Assembly (NCBI GenBank): GCA_019916065.1
Contig: CM034237.1
Coordinates: 46,644,367 to 46,708,366 of the forward strand
DNA from: Vitellaria paradoxa
Lineage: Eukaryota; Streptophyta; Magnoliopsida; Ericales; Sapotaceae
Reading direction: 5' to 3'
Length of the DNA stretch: 64,000 nt
The notes below the pieces were generated by a model. It searched no databases. It saw nothing but the letters and a program-made list of their open reading frames with translations, and had not been told where the DNA came from. A program made the translations under genes and the position numbers. Below are positions 36,481 through 47,110 of the stretch, in pieces. How positions within the stretch are numbered: the stretch's first letter is position 1; every line of letters starts with the position of its first letter.

Positions 36481-38238
36481 CACTACTACAATAATTGATA
36501 AAGATCACACTAAGAAATTCATAAAAATCACGGTTTTAGAAAAAGCATGATAAAGATTTGTGAGTTAAACTTTTTATCTCAGTCTAATTAAAAAACTGAG
36601 ATAAAAAAATTACTTTTAATACTTTTTATCTCACTTCTGTTGAAATTGTGATTGTATTTAAAATGAGATAAAAGATCAGTGGAAACTATCTCTAGAAAAA
36701 ATCGAGATAAAAAATTAGTGGAAACATCTCTAGAAAAAACTGAGATCAAAAAGTGAGAAAAATTATATCTTAAAAAAAGTGAGATAATTAAAAAAAAGCG
36801 ACAATATTGTTATTTTTTTTCTCTATAGCTCTCTCAAACAATTTTATTTATCACTTTATATGATTTAAATTAGATTTCATAAATTTTGTTGTAATATTTA
36901 TTTATTAATTTTAATTAATTGAATATGCTATAAAAACTACAATCATAGATCAATAAACAAAAATATTTTTAAATTAATATTAAAATTAAATTTACCAAAT
37001 CAAATTTAAATAACGCTAAATGTATAACCATTATTTTTTCAGTAAATATATCGGAGTAGTTTTCATAATTTGTATGACTTATAACGAGGTGAATATTAAA
37101 TACTTAATATCTAATAAACATTTAGTGTATCTTTAATATTAATTATATTAAAAGTGACATTATTTTATATTTTGTTGGAAGTGATAAAAATTTAGAAATA
37201 AAAATAATAAAAATTTTCATTTTTTTCTTTTTAGAACTAATTTTTGAATCTAATCATTTAAAATATTTTTTGTATTACAAATCAATTTTTAAAATAGTTT
37301 TCAAAAATTTTGTTTTGAACAATAGCTTTCTAAAACTAAAATAAACGCAACCTAATTATTTTTAAAAATATAATACAGAATAAAAAAATATATTATAAAT
37401 AGTGAGTCATGATTAAATATATAGTATAAACAAAGATTAAAGGAAAATAAGAAAAAGAATTAAAATCATTTTTTATTAAATATGATAGATATTCATAAAT
37501 TATTTATTAAGTATTCGCATGGTACTATATATTGGTTATGATTTCAAATGATTGCAAAAAGTTAAAATAATTAAATAAAAGTAAATTTTTTTATCATTTT
37601 TTCCGACCAATTGATCAAGAAAATTGTAACTTTTAGCTACTAATTGGTTGACAAAAGTCATAATAAATTATTATAAAAAACTTAAGATAATATAATTTTA
37701 TTCCTTTTTTTAGTAACCCCAAAAGTGATAAAAATTTATTTTTATATATTAATATGTAAAATATGTGTAAATGATAACTTGAACTAGCGGTCAATTATAC
37801 TAATTTTCAGAGAAATGACATGAGTTCGATTCTCAGCAGAAACAAAAAAGATCAAATATATAAGGTTGCTATAATGACAAGGTGTCAAATAATGCTATGA
37901 TGGCATGATAGGAGGTTGCCAAGTGGATTTTTATTATTTTTAAAATTAATCCATTTTTTTAGCGTGATTATTTTTCTATATTTAATTATAGTTTTTCAAA
38001 AAAGGTGGGATCAAAATCCATAAAAGATCACACGAGATTTCTTTTCATCTCAGTTTTTACCATAAAAGATCATGCTTTTAGTGTGTGATTGTTATAAGTT
38101 TTTTATCACGGTTGTAAACTGTGATCGAAAAGGAGTGACTTAAAATCTCACCTGAATCAATCACGCTTTTATGACTGAGATAAAAAGTGAAACATCACCC
38201 CTAAAAGCTGTGATGTTTATACATTTTTTGTAGTAGTG
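36481..38238. mobile_element. Non-autonomous CACTA element, copy 1
   Basis: It begins CACTACTACAATAATTG and ends CATTTTTTGTAGTAGTG, which are inverted CACTA termini. The 3-bp ACA is duplicated at 36478-36480 and 38239-38241, as expected for En/Spm-type elements. Subterminal regions are dense in short direct and inverted words, AAAGATCACGCT/GTGATC and GAGATAAAAAG, the probable transposase-binding repeats. There is no transposase open frame in 1758 bp. A tRNA-like insert lies at 37787-37850. It is homologous over nearly its whole length to the element at 61022-63050. Confidence 0.9.
37787..37850 (+). mobile_element. tRNA-like/SINE relic inside CACTA copy 1
   Basis: An A-box-like GAACTAGCGGTCAA and a B-box-like GAGTTCGATTCTC are about 45 bases apart, followed by an A-rich CAGCAGAAACAAAAAAG tail. 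The homologous segment in the second CACTA copy keeps better boxes, so the insert predates amplification of this CACTA family. Confidence 0.6.
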
Positions 38239-38241
38239 ACA

Positions 38242-39020
38242 CCAATAAGATTTGAGTTCAAGACGGATTAGAATAGAATTTTTTGACTTTATGAATTAGG
38301 ATAGTCTTACAAAAAATATCTTAATGCTTTGTTAATTTATATATTGTTATTATTATTTTTTATTATTAATTAATAACTAATTTGTATATATTTTATTTGC
38401 TATCTCGTTTTAAAAATAAAACAGTGAAATATTGCTAATATTGATTAGGTGAAAATGAGTCGTCAACTATACACACATTACAAGGGATTCGGAGGACCCG
38501 ATGTAATATTGTTATGTTAGTTCAATGATATTTAATCTGAATCGTTGATTTTAAATTCAATTGTTTAAATACATTTATCTTTATTTTGAATTAAAATAAT
38601 ATGTGTGCATCAAGATAATTAAATTAGAATTTAACGGATCACATTCAATGTCACGGGGTGACCCTTGTCACATCGCCAGACATGAGAGAGAAATGACTAA
38701 GCTAGACAAGCTTGTAGATCAAGGTCCCTGCCAGATACCCAAAACCGGGCCATTATGCGGCGATGCATCCCTACTTTTTTAAGCCCTCCCGCGCAATGTC
38801 GAGCTCAGACTGTGGCTGATCTCATGTTTGGTAAACATCTATTTTTTTTTGTGTATGTTAAGTCACTGCTGTCGTCAATCCACAGGCCTCTCCCCCTCTT
38901 TGTCGTGAGCTTTTTAATATCTTTTAATAACACAATAATTGGACCATTTGGGCATCAGGAATTAAATTAATATTTGTATCTCACAAGCCTAATCAGCTCA
39001 ACCACTCTGTTTTAGCCCAG
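38242..39020. other. 5' flank of the 39-kb gene
   Basis: AT-rich to about 38640, then more balanced. An ATG at 38755 opens a short frame with a GTAAAC donor-like word after 74 bases, which could be an upstream exon of the next gene, but the phase could not be settled. A possible acceptor TTTTAGCCCAG ends at 39020. Confidence 0.35.
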
Positions 39021-39075
39021 AAGATCCGCAACCCAGTTCGATCCCGTGTGTCTTAACAAGTGCAGAGCCACCATC

Positions 39076-39877
39076 ATGGGAAGAAACGTCGAAGAACAGG
39101 TTTCACTAAATGAAGTATCCAAGGTACGTACTCTTTATTTTTTTAACTTTTTCCCTCTTTTTGATGATAAAAAAGGATCAATATTTAGTCAAAATTTTCC
39201 CATACGAGAATGTCCAACTTTTTTCGGTATGATCAGGACGACGTCGCAGAAGGTGAACTACTTGAAGAACGGCTATCAGCTTCTGCTCCCGAGTCACCTA
39301 TTCAGAACAGCAGCAGGCCAACTAGCATGGTTGTCAAGGCAAGTTCATATTTTTCCCGTCGATGGTTTTCCTTCCGGATTTAGGAGAACTGACGTAATAA
39401 CTTATGTCAGCTTGGTAACATTAAGTTTGACATTAATGTTAACGTTAATGTTACCGTTAATTCAACGATCCCGACTTAATGTTACGACAGAGTAATTTTC
39501 TTTTCAATTATATGCGATTTTGTCCTCTGATAGAACCGTTTTTATTTCTGCTAAATTGAGTGGTAAAACAGAAGGCGCATACGTTAATTCCTCCCCACTT
39601 GATAGCCGAAGCAATATCAAGCCTCCACGGCCTTGACCTGAGATGGTCTGGCCCAATCACACCCAGCGAAATGCAATACGTGCAGCAATACGTGTTTGCC
39701 AAGTACCCAGAATACCGCAACGGCCTCGTCGAAGAAGCAGGAAAGATCGATATCTACGGTCTCTGCATCAACGAAGAATCTTCCGAACCCAAACACTCCC
39801 CCAAAAACTGGGGAGCCAGCGGCAGGGAGAGAGAGCTATCTGCACCCTCCTTGTGGAATAAGGGCGGATCTAGGTGA
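39076..39877 (+). CDS. Plant-conserved protein of unknown function (DUF4050-like), three exons
   Basis: Exons: 39076-39123, 39237-39338, 39572-39877, giving 151 residues as annotated. Blocks: MGRNVEEQVSLNEVSK; an acidic Ser-rich linker with ELLEERLSASAPESP and SSRPTSMVVK; then the conserved core LIPPHLIAEAISSLHGLDL, RWSGPITPSEMQYVQQYV and AKYPEYRNGL. The core resembles a small plant family I associate with DUF4050 (Gag1-like clamp); the family name is tentative and no function is known. Coding sequence probably extends upstream: an acceptor at 39019-39020 opens a frame reading RSATQFDPVCLNKCRATI into the ATG. The second intron has a GC donor (AAG|GCAAGT). The annotated stop (39875-39877) overlaps a strong donor, TCTAG|GTGAGC, so the 3' end is uncertain and could splice onward to 43311. 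Confidence 0.65.
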
Positions 39878-40149
39878 GCCGTAACGGAGGAAATTGTTTT
39901 TATTGATTCGAAAAATTATATTAATATTTTATTATTCTTTTTATTTATTTAAAAAATTTATTTTTCTTTCATTATTTTTTTTTGGGAATTTTGCCCTATT
40001 AAATTTTTTTTACTTTAAAAATATAAACAATGCTATTTTATGCTAAAAATTTTCGGTTATTATGTATGCTTATTACTCTAAATGAAAATAGTTATTATGA
40101 TATTCTTTAATTTCAAAAATACATTTGTGCTTATTGCTTTAACACTCCA

Positions 40150-40880
40150 TTTAAAAAATTTCTATCTTAGAATTGATTTATTTTAAAATAAAAAATTAAT
40201 TTCATTTGATTTGATTTGATTTGGTCATGTTTGATTAGCTAAAAAACTATCAAAAGTTACAAAAATTTACAAATATTTACTTACTTTTATCAATTTTTGT
40301 CATTTTTGTTTTTTGTGTGTTTATTTTCAAAATTTAAATTTTACAAAGTTCCACAAAAAAGTTACAAAAAAGTATAAAAACTTACCCACTTTTTGTTTTC
40401 ACTTTCTTAACATTTGTCAGTTTTTCGTACTGATTTTTTTAACCGAAACCCTTAGAATGGCTTGTTTTTCACAGTTCCAACAGATTATTTTGGTGAATTT
40501 TTGTTGAAAAATTTCCTATCTTAGAATTAATTTGATTTTAAAATAAAACTTTGATTTAATTTGATTTGATTTGATTTGTCCTTGTTTAGTTAGCCAAAAA
40601 AATACCGAAAGTTACAAAAAGTAACAAATATTACTTACTTCTATCAACTTTTGTCATTTTCATTTTCTGTGTGTTTATTTTCAAATTTTAAATTTTACAA
40701 ATTTTTACAAAAAAGTTACAAAAAACTGCAAAAACTTACCTACTTTTTTCCCTTTTTTCAACATTTGTCAGCTTTCATACTGATTTTTTACCAAAACTGT
40801 TAGAAAAGTTTGCTTTTAACTGTTCCAACGAATTATTTTGGTGAATTTTGGTTGATTTTTCGAACATTAAAAAGTGACTA
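40150..40880. repeat. Direct duplication, ~352-bp unit
   Basis: Two adjacent diverged copies. Landmarks TATCTTAGAATTRATTT (40167, 40519), TTTGATTTGATTTGATTTG, TTTTSTGTGTGTTTATTTTC and TTCCAACRRATTATTTTGGTG recur at a constant offset of about 352. Noncoding and AT-rich. Confidence 0.8.
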
Positions 40881-41513
40881 AGACAACCCACTTTTTCCAA
40901 TTTTTTGTCATTTTTTGTCATCCAAACAGCCTTTTGGTAAATAAAATTTTGTATTTGAAACACATTTTGAATTTAAAAATTAAATTAATTTGATTGAAGA
41001 GAAATACCAAATTTGACCATATTAATAGAAAATAGAAAATATAATAAATATAAGGATAAAGTTGTCTACTTATTTAGATGGCTAAAGAAAATAATGAATT
41101 TTCATCAAATTTTATTGTTTTGAATTGAATTTTAAATATTATAAAAATTCAAAAATTTAAGTAATAAAATTAAATTAAATTTAACTCATAAAAATTTATT
41201 TTAATTCTAAATACAAGAATTAATAAGAATTCTCATCAAATGAAATCAAATTCCATCAAATCTACCATTCTAAACGGAGTATAACTGATTTACCAAATTG
41301 TTTCTTAAATTCAAAAATGTTATTAATGTATAATTCTAATAAATAATTTTGGTTGATTCTTTTGACAAATAAGCATCCAATCATATAAGAATAGATTTAA
41401 ACACACATTATTATAACCGTGATCTTTGTTAATTTTTTTATTTTTAATAAAAATTATAAAAATTAATAAAAGTACCTGAAATAGTAAATAAGGAATCAAT
41501 TAAAGGTATTTAA

Positions 41514-41967
41514 GGGGTTCATTTGACACAACAAAAAACATTAAAAAACACTAAAAACCACTAAAAATTACTGAAAACTTCTAAAATTTTCTAACACATC
41601 TTACACTCTTTGTATTTTGTGAAATTTTTATAAATTTATATATATATCTACATATTCCAACAAATTTTTACAAACTCTAATAAATTTTTTACAAATCCTA
41701 ATAATATTTACAAACCCCAATGACTTTTTTATAAATCTCAAAAAAATTTTAACCACTTTCAATAAATTCTGACAGAAAACCGTTCCTACAGAGCAAAAAA
41801 AACTGTTCGGACAGTTTCTTTCTCTAAAAAGTTGATGCAAAAATCAAAAAATTTCATTCTTTATCTCTAAAAAAATGTGATTTGGTGACTGCTCGTTAAA
41901 TGTTAAAAATTTCCCAAACTACATTTTTGCTTTTTTTTTGTTATTTTTTGCTGCGCCAAACGAACAC
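41514..41967. mobile_element. Harbinger-like MITE, copy 2 (TAA duplication)
   Basis: TAA flanks both ends (41511-41513, 41968-41970). Left end GGGGTTCATTTGACACAAC; the right end complements to GTGTTCGTTTGGCGCAGC. It is colinear with 5655-6085, including the TCTACATATTCCAACAAATT block. Not coding. Confidence 0.78.
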
Positions 41968-42438
41968 TAAATAAATATTAACTAATTAAGAGGTATTTAA
42001 AAAAAAAAATTATGAAAGTAATGGATAGTTAAAGAGTATTTAAAGAATATAAAAATTTAAATAAATTAAATTATTTATTTATATGATAGTTGTAAAATTT
42101 TTTTCAATACATTAAAGTTGTTGTTGTATATAGAAAATTTAAAAGAATTATAAGGAGAAGAAAAAATAAGCTTTACCAAAAAAAATAGTTTCATGAATTT
42201 TTAAGCCACTTCCCCCAATGTTTATTTTGTACCTAGTATTATAATAGGCGAGAATGATGTAATTCTTTTCGTAAATTAAAGGTACATTTAGAGTAATAAA
42301 AAGTTGTTAAAAATTAATAAAAATTATAGTTATATAATTTGTGTAATAAGATAAAAAATTAATAACTTTTTAAAATTTTTAATTTTTTTTAAAAAATTTA
42401 AAACTCCTCCTAGACAATTCAAATGAATAACCCACTAA

Positions 42439-43150
42439 GGGCTCGTTTGGAGCTCCAACAAACTTCAAAAGTTCTCAAAAAACTTTAAAATCTGACACAG
42501 TCTTAGGCGCCAAAAAATTTCAAAAGTTGTCAGAAGTCGTTGGAACAGACCAAAATGTTGCGTTCTAACAGATTTTGCCAGAATTTAAAAAAAAGTGATA
42601 TGACATTTGTACAAAAAAGTACAAAAAAACTCTAAAAATTTTCAAAATCTTTCACTAAAATTTTGACATGTGTGCTTTTGGCCCTGTTTGGAGTAAGAAA
42701 AAATAAGATAAATTGAGATAAAATGTAGTTTGAAGTTAATTTTGGCGCTGTTTTTATGAAAAGTCGCAAATCGTGGGAACAGTTTTTCAAATCCATTCCC
42801 ACGGATTCAAAAAATTTCATAAAAAATAGTGACAATGGTACTCATTTGGAAGCTCTCGTCACGAAGAATATGATTGTATAAAAAATTTACACATTCGGTT
42901 AACCTATTTTCAAATTTTTTATTTTTTTAGCGAAATATTAGAATTTTTTGAAATTAGTGATGACAGAAAAATTAGATGTAAAAGGGTTGTTAGAGATTTT
43001 TAGTGTTTTATCTTGATGCCAAACGAGGCCTTTATATAATTTTAACAATTTTATATCAAATCAAACATAAACATTCAATAATTATTACATAATAATTATA
43101 AAATTCACTTTTAGAAATTTTTGAGGTTTGTTAGAACTTCAAACGAGCCC
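42439..43150. mobile_element. TAA-flanked TIR element with a nested second MITE
   Basis: TAA flanks both ends (42436-42438, 43151-43153). The ends are GGGCTCGTTTGGAGCTCC and, complementing, GGGCTCGTTTGAAGTTCTA. A second pair, GGCCCTGTTTGGAGTAAGA near 42680 and the complement GGCCTCGTTTGGCATCAAGA ending near 43031, lies inside and marks a nested element of about 350 bp. The 3-bp TAA favours PIF/Harbinger. It ends only about 125 bp upstream of the 43279 ORF. Confidence 0.75.
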
Positions 43151-43278
43151 TAAAATGGACTTTTATAACAAAAATGCCCTTACTTCATTATTCTAAATAA
43201 GTTTTGGAAAAAAAATAAAAATAAAATTATATTAGAAAAATATTTTTCAATATTATTTTCTCCCCACTAATTATAAAT

Positions 43279-43950
43279 ATGTTGGGAAATACTCCTTCTG
43301 ATCTCGACAGAACCCAGCTGGACCCTTCAAGGCTGCTCGACATCCTTACCAAGAAATCATCGTTCCAAGGGAACTTCATTTCGATCCCCGAAATTCAAGT
43401 CAGGAACCGAGCTCTCCAGCAGTGCGGTCTCACTGAAGACGAGTACTTGGTCCTCTTCACCCCGACTTCAAAAGAAGCGATGGTGATGGTCGGAGAATCG
43501 TACCCTTTCTTTCGCGGAAACTATTACATGACCGTCCTCAACGAGGAACAACAACAAGATTGCGCTCTACGAGAATTCGCGTCCAACAAAGAATCGAAGG
43601 TCGTGGCGGCGCCGGAGTCGTGGTTGGATTTGAGGATCAAAGGTTCGCAGCTCAGCCAGTATTTTAGAAGGAAGTGTAAGCACAGCCCCAAAGGGCTCTT
43701 CTCGTACCCTGCGCGTGTGAACGGGACCAATTATTCTATGCATTGGATCTCCGAAGCGCATAGGAACTCGTGGCACGTTCTTTTGGACGCGACGGCGTTG
43801 GACTCCGGCCAAGATCGGTTGGCCCTCACTCTTCACCGGCCGGACTTTGTGGTGTGTGTGGTTGATAATACGCATGGTCAGCCGTCGAAGATCACTTGTT
43901 TGCTAGTCAGGAGGAGATCGTTTGATACTATGATGGCTCCTTCACCTTAG
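43279..43950 (+). CDS. Short MoCo-sulfurase/PLP-transferase-like protein, intronless ORF
   Basis: A 223-codon uninterrupted frame, far more GC-rich than its flanks. Blocks GLTEDEYLVLFTPTSKEAM (49-67), ESYPFFRGNYYMTV (74-87), DLRIKGSQLSQYFRRK (117-132), KGLFSYPARVNGTNYSMHW (138-156) and HVLLDATAL (166-174) resemble the class-V aminotransferase-like domain of plant MoCo-sulfurase-related proteins; the Asp in LLDAT corresponds to the usual PLP-pyridine contact. It lacks the N-terminal part and any downstream PLP-lysine or C-terminal region of the long members, so catalysis is doubtful. It ends TMMAPSP then TAG. No AG acceptor lies between about 43227 and 43308, so ATG 43279 is the simple start. 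Alternatively an acceptor at 43309-43310 joins it in frame to the 39-kb gene. Confidence 0.7.
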   Translation: MLGNTPSDLDRTQLDPSRLLDILTKKSSFQGNFISIPEIQVRNRALQQCGLTEDEYLVLFTPTSKEAMVMVGESYPFFRGNYYMTVLNEEQQQDCALREFASNKESKVVAAPESWLDLRIKGSQLSQYFRRKCKHSPKGLFSYPARVNGTNYSMHWISEAHRNSWHVLLDATALDSGQDRLALTLHRPDFVVCVVDNTHGQPSKITCLLVRRRSFDTMMAPSP

Positions 43951-45679
43951 ATTTGAATTTTTGCACCCCCCAGGATAGGTTTGGGGTGGTTGGTTGTCTT
44001 GTACCGGGCCATTTTTTTTATGCTTTTTAATGTTCGCCACCTGTTTAATAAGAATTTACTAGGATTTTCAACTTCTCAAACAGAAGGGGTCTTTAGATTC
44101 AAAAAAATACCCCCAACAAATTATAACTTTCACCTGCTTCCCCTAATTAAATTTATCGTTTGTCACATCTATATCAACTTTTAATTTTATTTTTGAAAAA
44201 TTAAACCCCACCGTAAAGGATTTCTTTAAATTGTTCCTGGAACAGAAATTTATGGAGGAAAAGTTTAGAAAAGTAAAATTAAAAAAAATTTTGTTACATT
44301 TATTTTAATTTTATAGTATAATTAAAAAAATGAGAAGAAAATAAATGGATATTCATAAAAAAAATAATTTTTATTTAATTAATCAATAAAAAATGAGTGG
44401 TTTATATGTTTGCTCTTTAATTAAAGTAGTTATATGTTTTTTTTATCAAACTACTTTACGACATTTACCACCTTCCCCCACCCCCCCCCCCCAAATGTAC
44501 TTTTTTTTCCTATGGAATTTTATGCCAAACGTCAGCTATAAATAACTTAGAGGTTGTTTAGCAAAAAAAAAAAAAAAAAAATGTATTTTTGCATTAAAAT
44601 ACCATACGTGTCATGTTAATTTTTGATTAGTGTTTAGTAAAAATTAATAAAAGTTTAAAATGTACATGGCAGAAAGAGTTAGATAAATTTCATATAAATT
44701 TATTTTTTCACTAAAAATTAGTCAGGCAAGCATCTTCTTAATCCACCACTGCGACAAGTGAGTCCGTTCCAATTTTTTAAAAATTTGTGAATTTTTTATA
44801 AATAATTATCAAATTCATTAAAAAACGAAAACTTCTGTTCCATCAATCCATGAATATAGGGTGCTTGGTTGACCAAAATTAATTAAAATTTATCAACTTT
44901 TATCTATCATTTGTACTTTTTTCAATCAAATTTTGTTACATATCACTTCTACATTAATTTTTTATACTTTTATTGTACTTTTTTGACCAATTTTGACCAA
45001 TCAAACACTTAATTTAAAGACTCCATTTGGGAACTATAAAAAAAAAAATACTCCAAAAAAATTTGACTTTATGTGACTCTAATTTTTTTAATTTTTTAAA
45101 AATAATTAAAATTATTCTTTTAGATTTTTAAAGTATTTTAATTATAAAAAGTAAATATGTCAACTTAATAAAAAATTTACGAAATTAGCTAACAAAATGT
45201 TAATTTTTTTTTCTTTTTTAAACACAGAAAAGAAATTAAATTTTTAATAGTCAACCATAAAGAAAATAAAATTAACTTTTTTTTTTCAAATGTCTGCTCT
45301 AACTCGAATATTTAAGAAATAAAATAACATAAAATTGTGTTTAAGTCATACTTTGTAATCTTTTAAGGCTATTAGTCACACCAAAAAAAATTATTGCTTT
45401 TAAGTCATATTTGTGTAAAAATTTTATGAATGGGTCACACTTTTGAGTGAATCCCACGAGTTTGTTTTAAATATAATTTCTAATATACTAATAATACCCT
45501 TTATTTCTATAATTAAATTAGATGAGAGTTGCCGGAAATCTCGTTAACCGAAAATCACGTTTCTTCTGTTTTTGTTTTCCTTCCTTATAAATCGCGTGAA
45601 GATATGGTATATTATTAATTTGAACGAGCACCGACTAATATTAACGTCGGTCGAAGAAAGAATATATACAAATCTATGT
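43951..45679. other. Intergenic DNA downstream of the 43-kb ORF
   Basis: 3' flank followed by AT-rich sequence, homopolymers (C-run near 44478, A-run near 44564), and TTTGACCAATTTTGACCAA words near 44980. No gene was seen. Confidence 0.5.
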
Positions 45680-47110
45680 ATTGGTACTGTTTCGTATAAA
45701 TTTATGATCTTGTAAAAACAATACCGAATAAAATGCATACTCACATAAACACAGTATCACGTGGATGAGAGTACAACATGTATGCGATACTGTTTTGTAT
45801 AAGATGCATGCTCTTACAAAAACAGTATCGAATGTGTTTAGTATGCAAACAGCGCCATGAAACACAGAAAAAAGTCACATATCCAACGTATGGCTGACAA
45901 TACCGCATGACCGAGAGTACCACATGCGTGCGGTACTGTTTTGTATAAGATGCATGCTCTTGCAAAAACAGCACGGAAGGTGTCTAGTATGCAAACAGTA
46001 CCATGAAATACAAAAAGAAGTCACATATCTAATGTATGGCTGACAGTACCATATGGTCGAGAGTACCACATGGCCGAGAGTACCACATGCGTACGGTACT
46101 GTTTTGTATAAGATGCATGCTTTTGCAAAAACAGCACTGAATGTGTCTAGTATACAAACAACACCATGAAACACAAAAAGAAGTCACATATCCAACGCAT
46201 GACTGATAGTACTGCATGGCCGAGAGTACCACATGCATGCGGTACTGTTTTGTATAAGATATATGCTCCTGCAAAAAACAGCACCGAATGTGCCTAGTAA
46301 GCAAATAGTACCATGAAACACAAAAATAAGTCATATATCCAACGTATGGCTGACAGTACCACATGGTCGAGAGTATCACATGCGTATGGTACTGTTTTGT
46401 ATAAAATGCACGCTCTTGCAAAAACAGTACCGAATGTGTCTAGTATGCAAACAGTACCATAAAACACAAAAAGAAGTCACATATCTAATATTTGGCTGAT
46501 AGTACCACATGTATGTGGTACTGTTTTGTATAAGATGCATACTCTTGCAAAAATAGTGCTGAATGTGTCTAGTATGCAAACAGTACTATGAAACACAAAA
46601 AGAAGTCACATATTCAATATATGGCTGACAGTACCACATGGCCGAGAGCACCACATGCATGCGGTACTGTTTTGTATAAGATGCATTCTCTTGCAAAAAC
46701 AGTACCGAATGTATTTAGTATGCAAACAGTGTCATGAAACACAAAAAGAAGTCACATATCCAACGTATGGCTAACAGTACCACATGGCTGAGAGTACCAC
46801 ATGCGTGTGGTATTGTTTTGTATAAGATGCATGCTCTTGCAAAAACAGTACCGAATGTGTCTAGTATGTAAATAGCACCATGAAACATAAAAAGAAGTCA
46901 CATATCTAATATATAACTGACAGTACCACATAGATGAGAGTACCATATGTATTCTAGTATGCAAACAACACCATTAATGTTTGGTTTGTATTATGTATTG
47001 ATTGATGTTTTTTATGGCAGTAAGAAAACAGTACCGATAAAAATAGTACCGGTACTGTTTCTAATGGCACTGTTTCATATAAATGTATGCTCTTGTAAAA
47101 ATAGTACTGA
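45680..47110. repeat. 146-148-bp tandem satellite, about nine copies
   Basis: The landmark TGCATGCTCTTGCAAAAACAG (with variants) recurs near 45803, 45951, 46114, 46260, 46407, 46536, 46682, 46829 and 47086. Typical spacing is 146-148; one unit has a small internal duplication (163) and one a deletion (129). Each unit contains an inverted pair, GGTACTGTTTT and AAAACAGTACC, about 20 bases apart. Because 147 is a multiple of three, the minus strand reads as repetitive open frames (…FCKSMHLIQNST…) that are not considered real genes. Edges are diverged. Confidence 0.9.

Noticed and set aside
45544..46964. Series of overlapping minus-strand frames with similar Cys/Tyr-rich peptides
   Set aside because: They track the ~147-bp satellite; the peptide similarity is the DNA repeat read in one phase. 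No start context or splice evidence.
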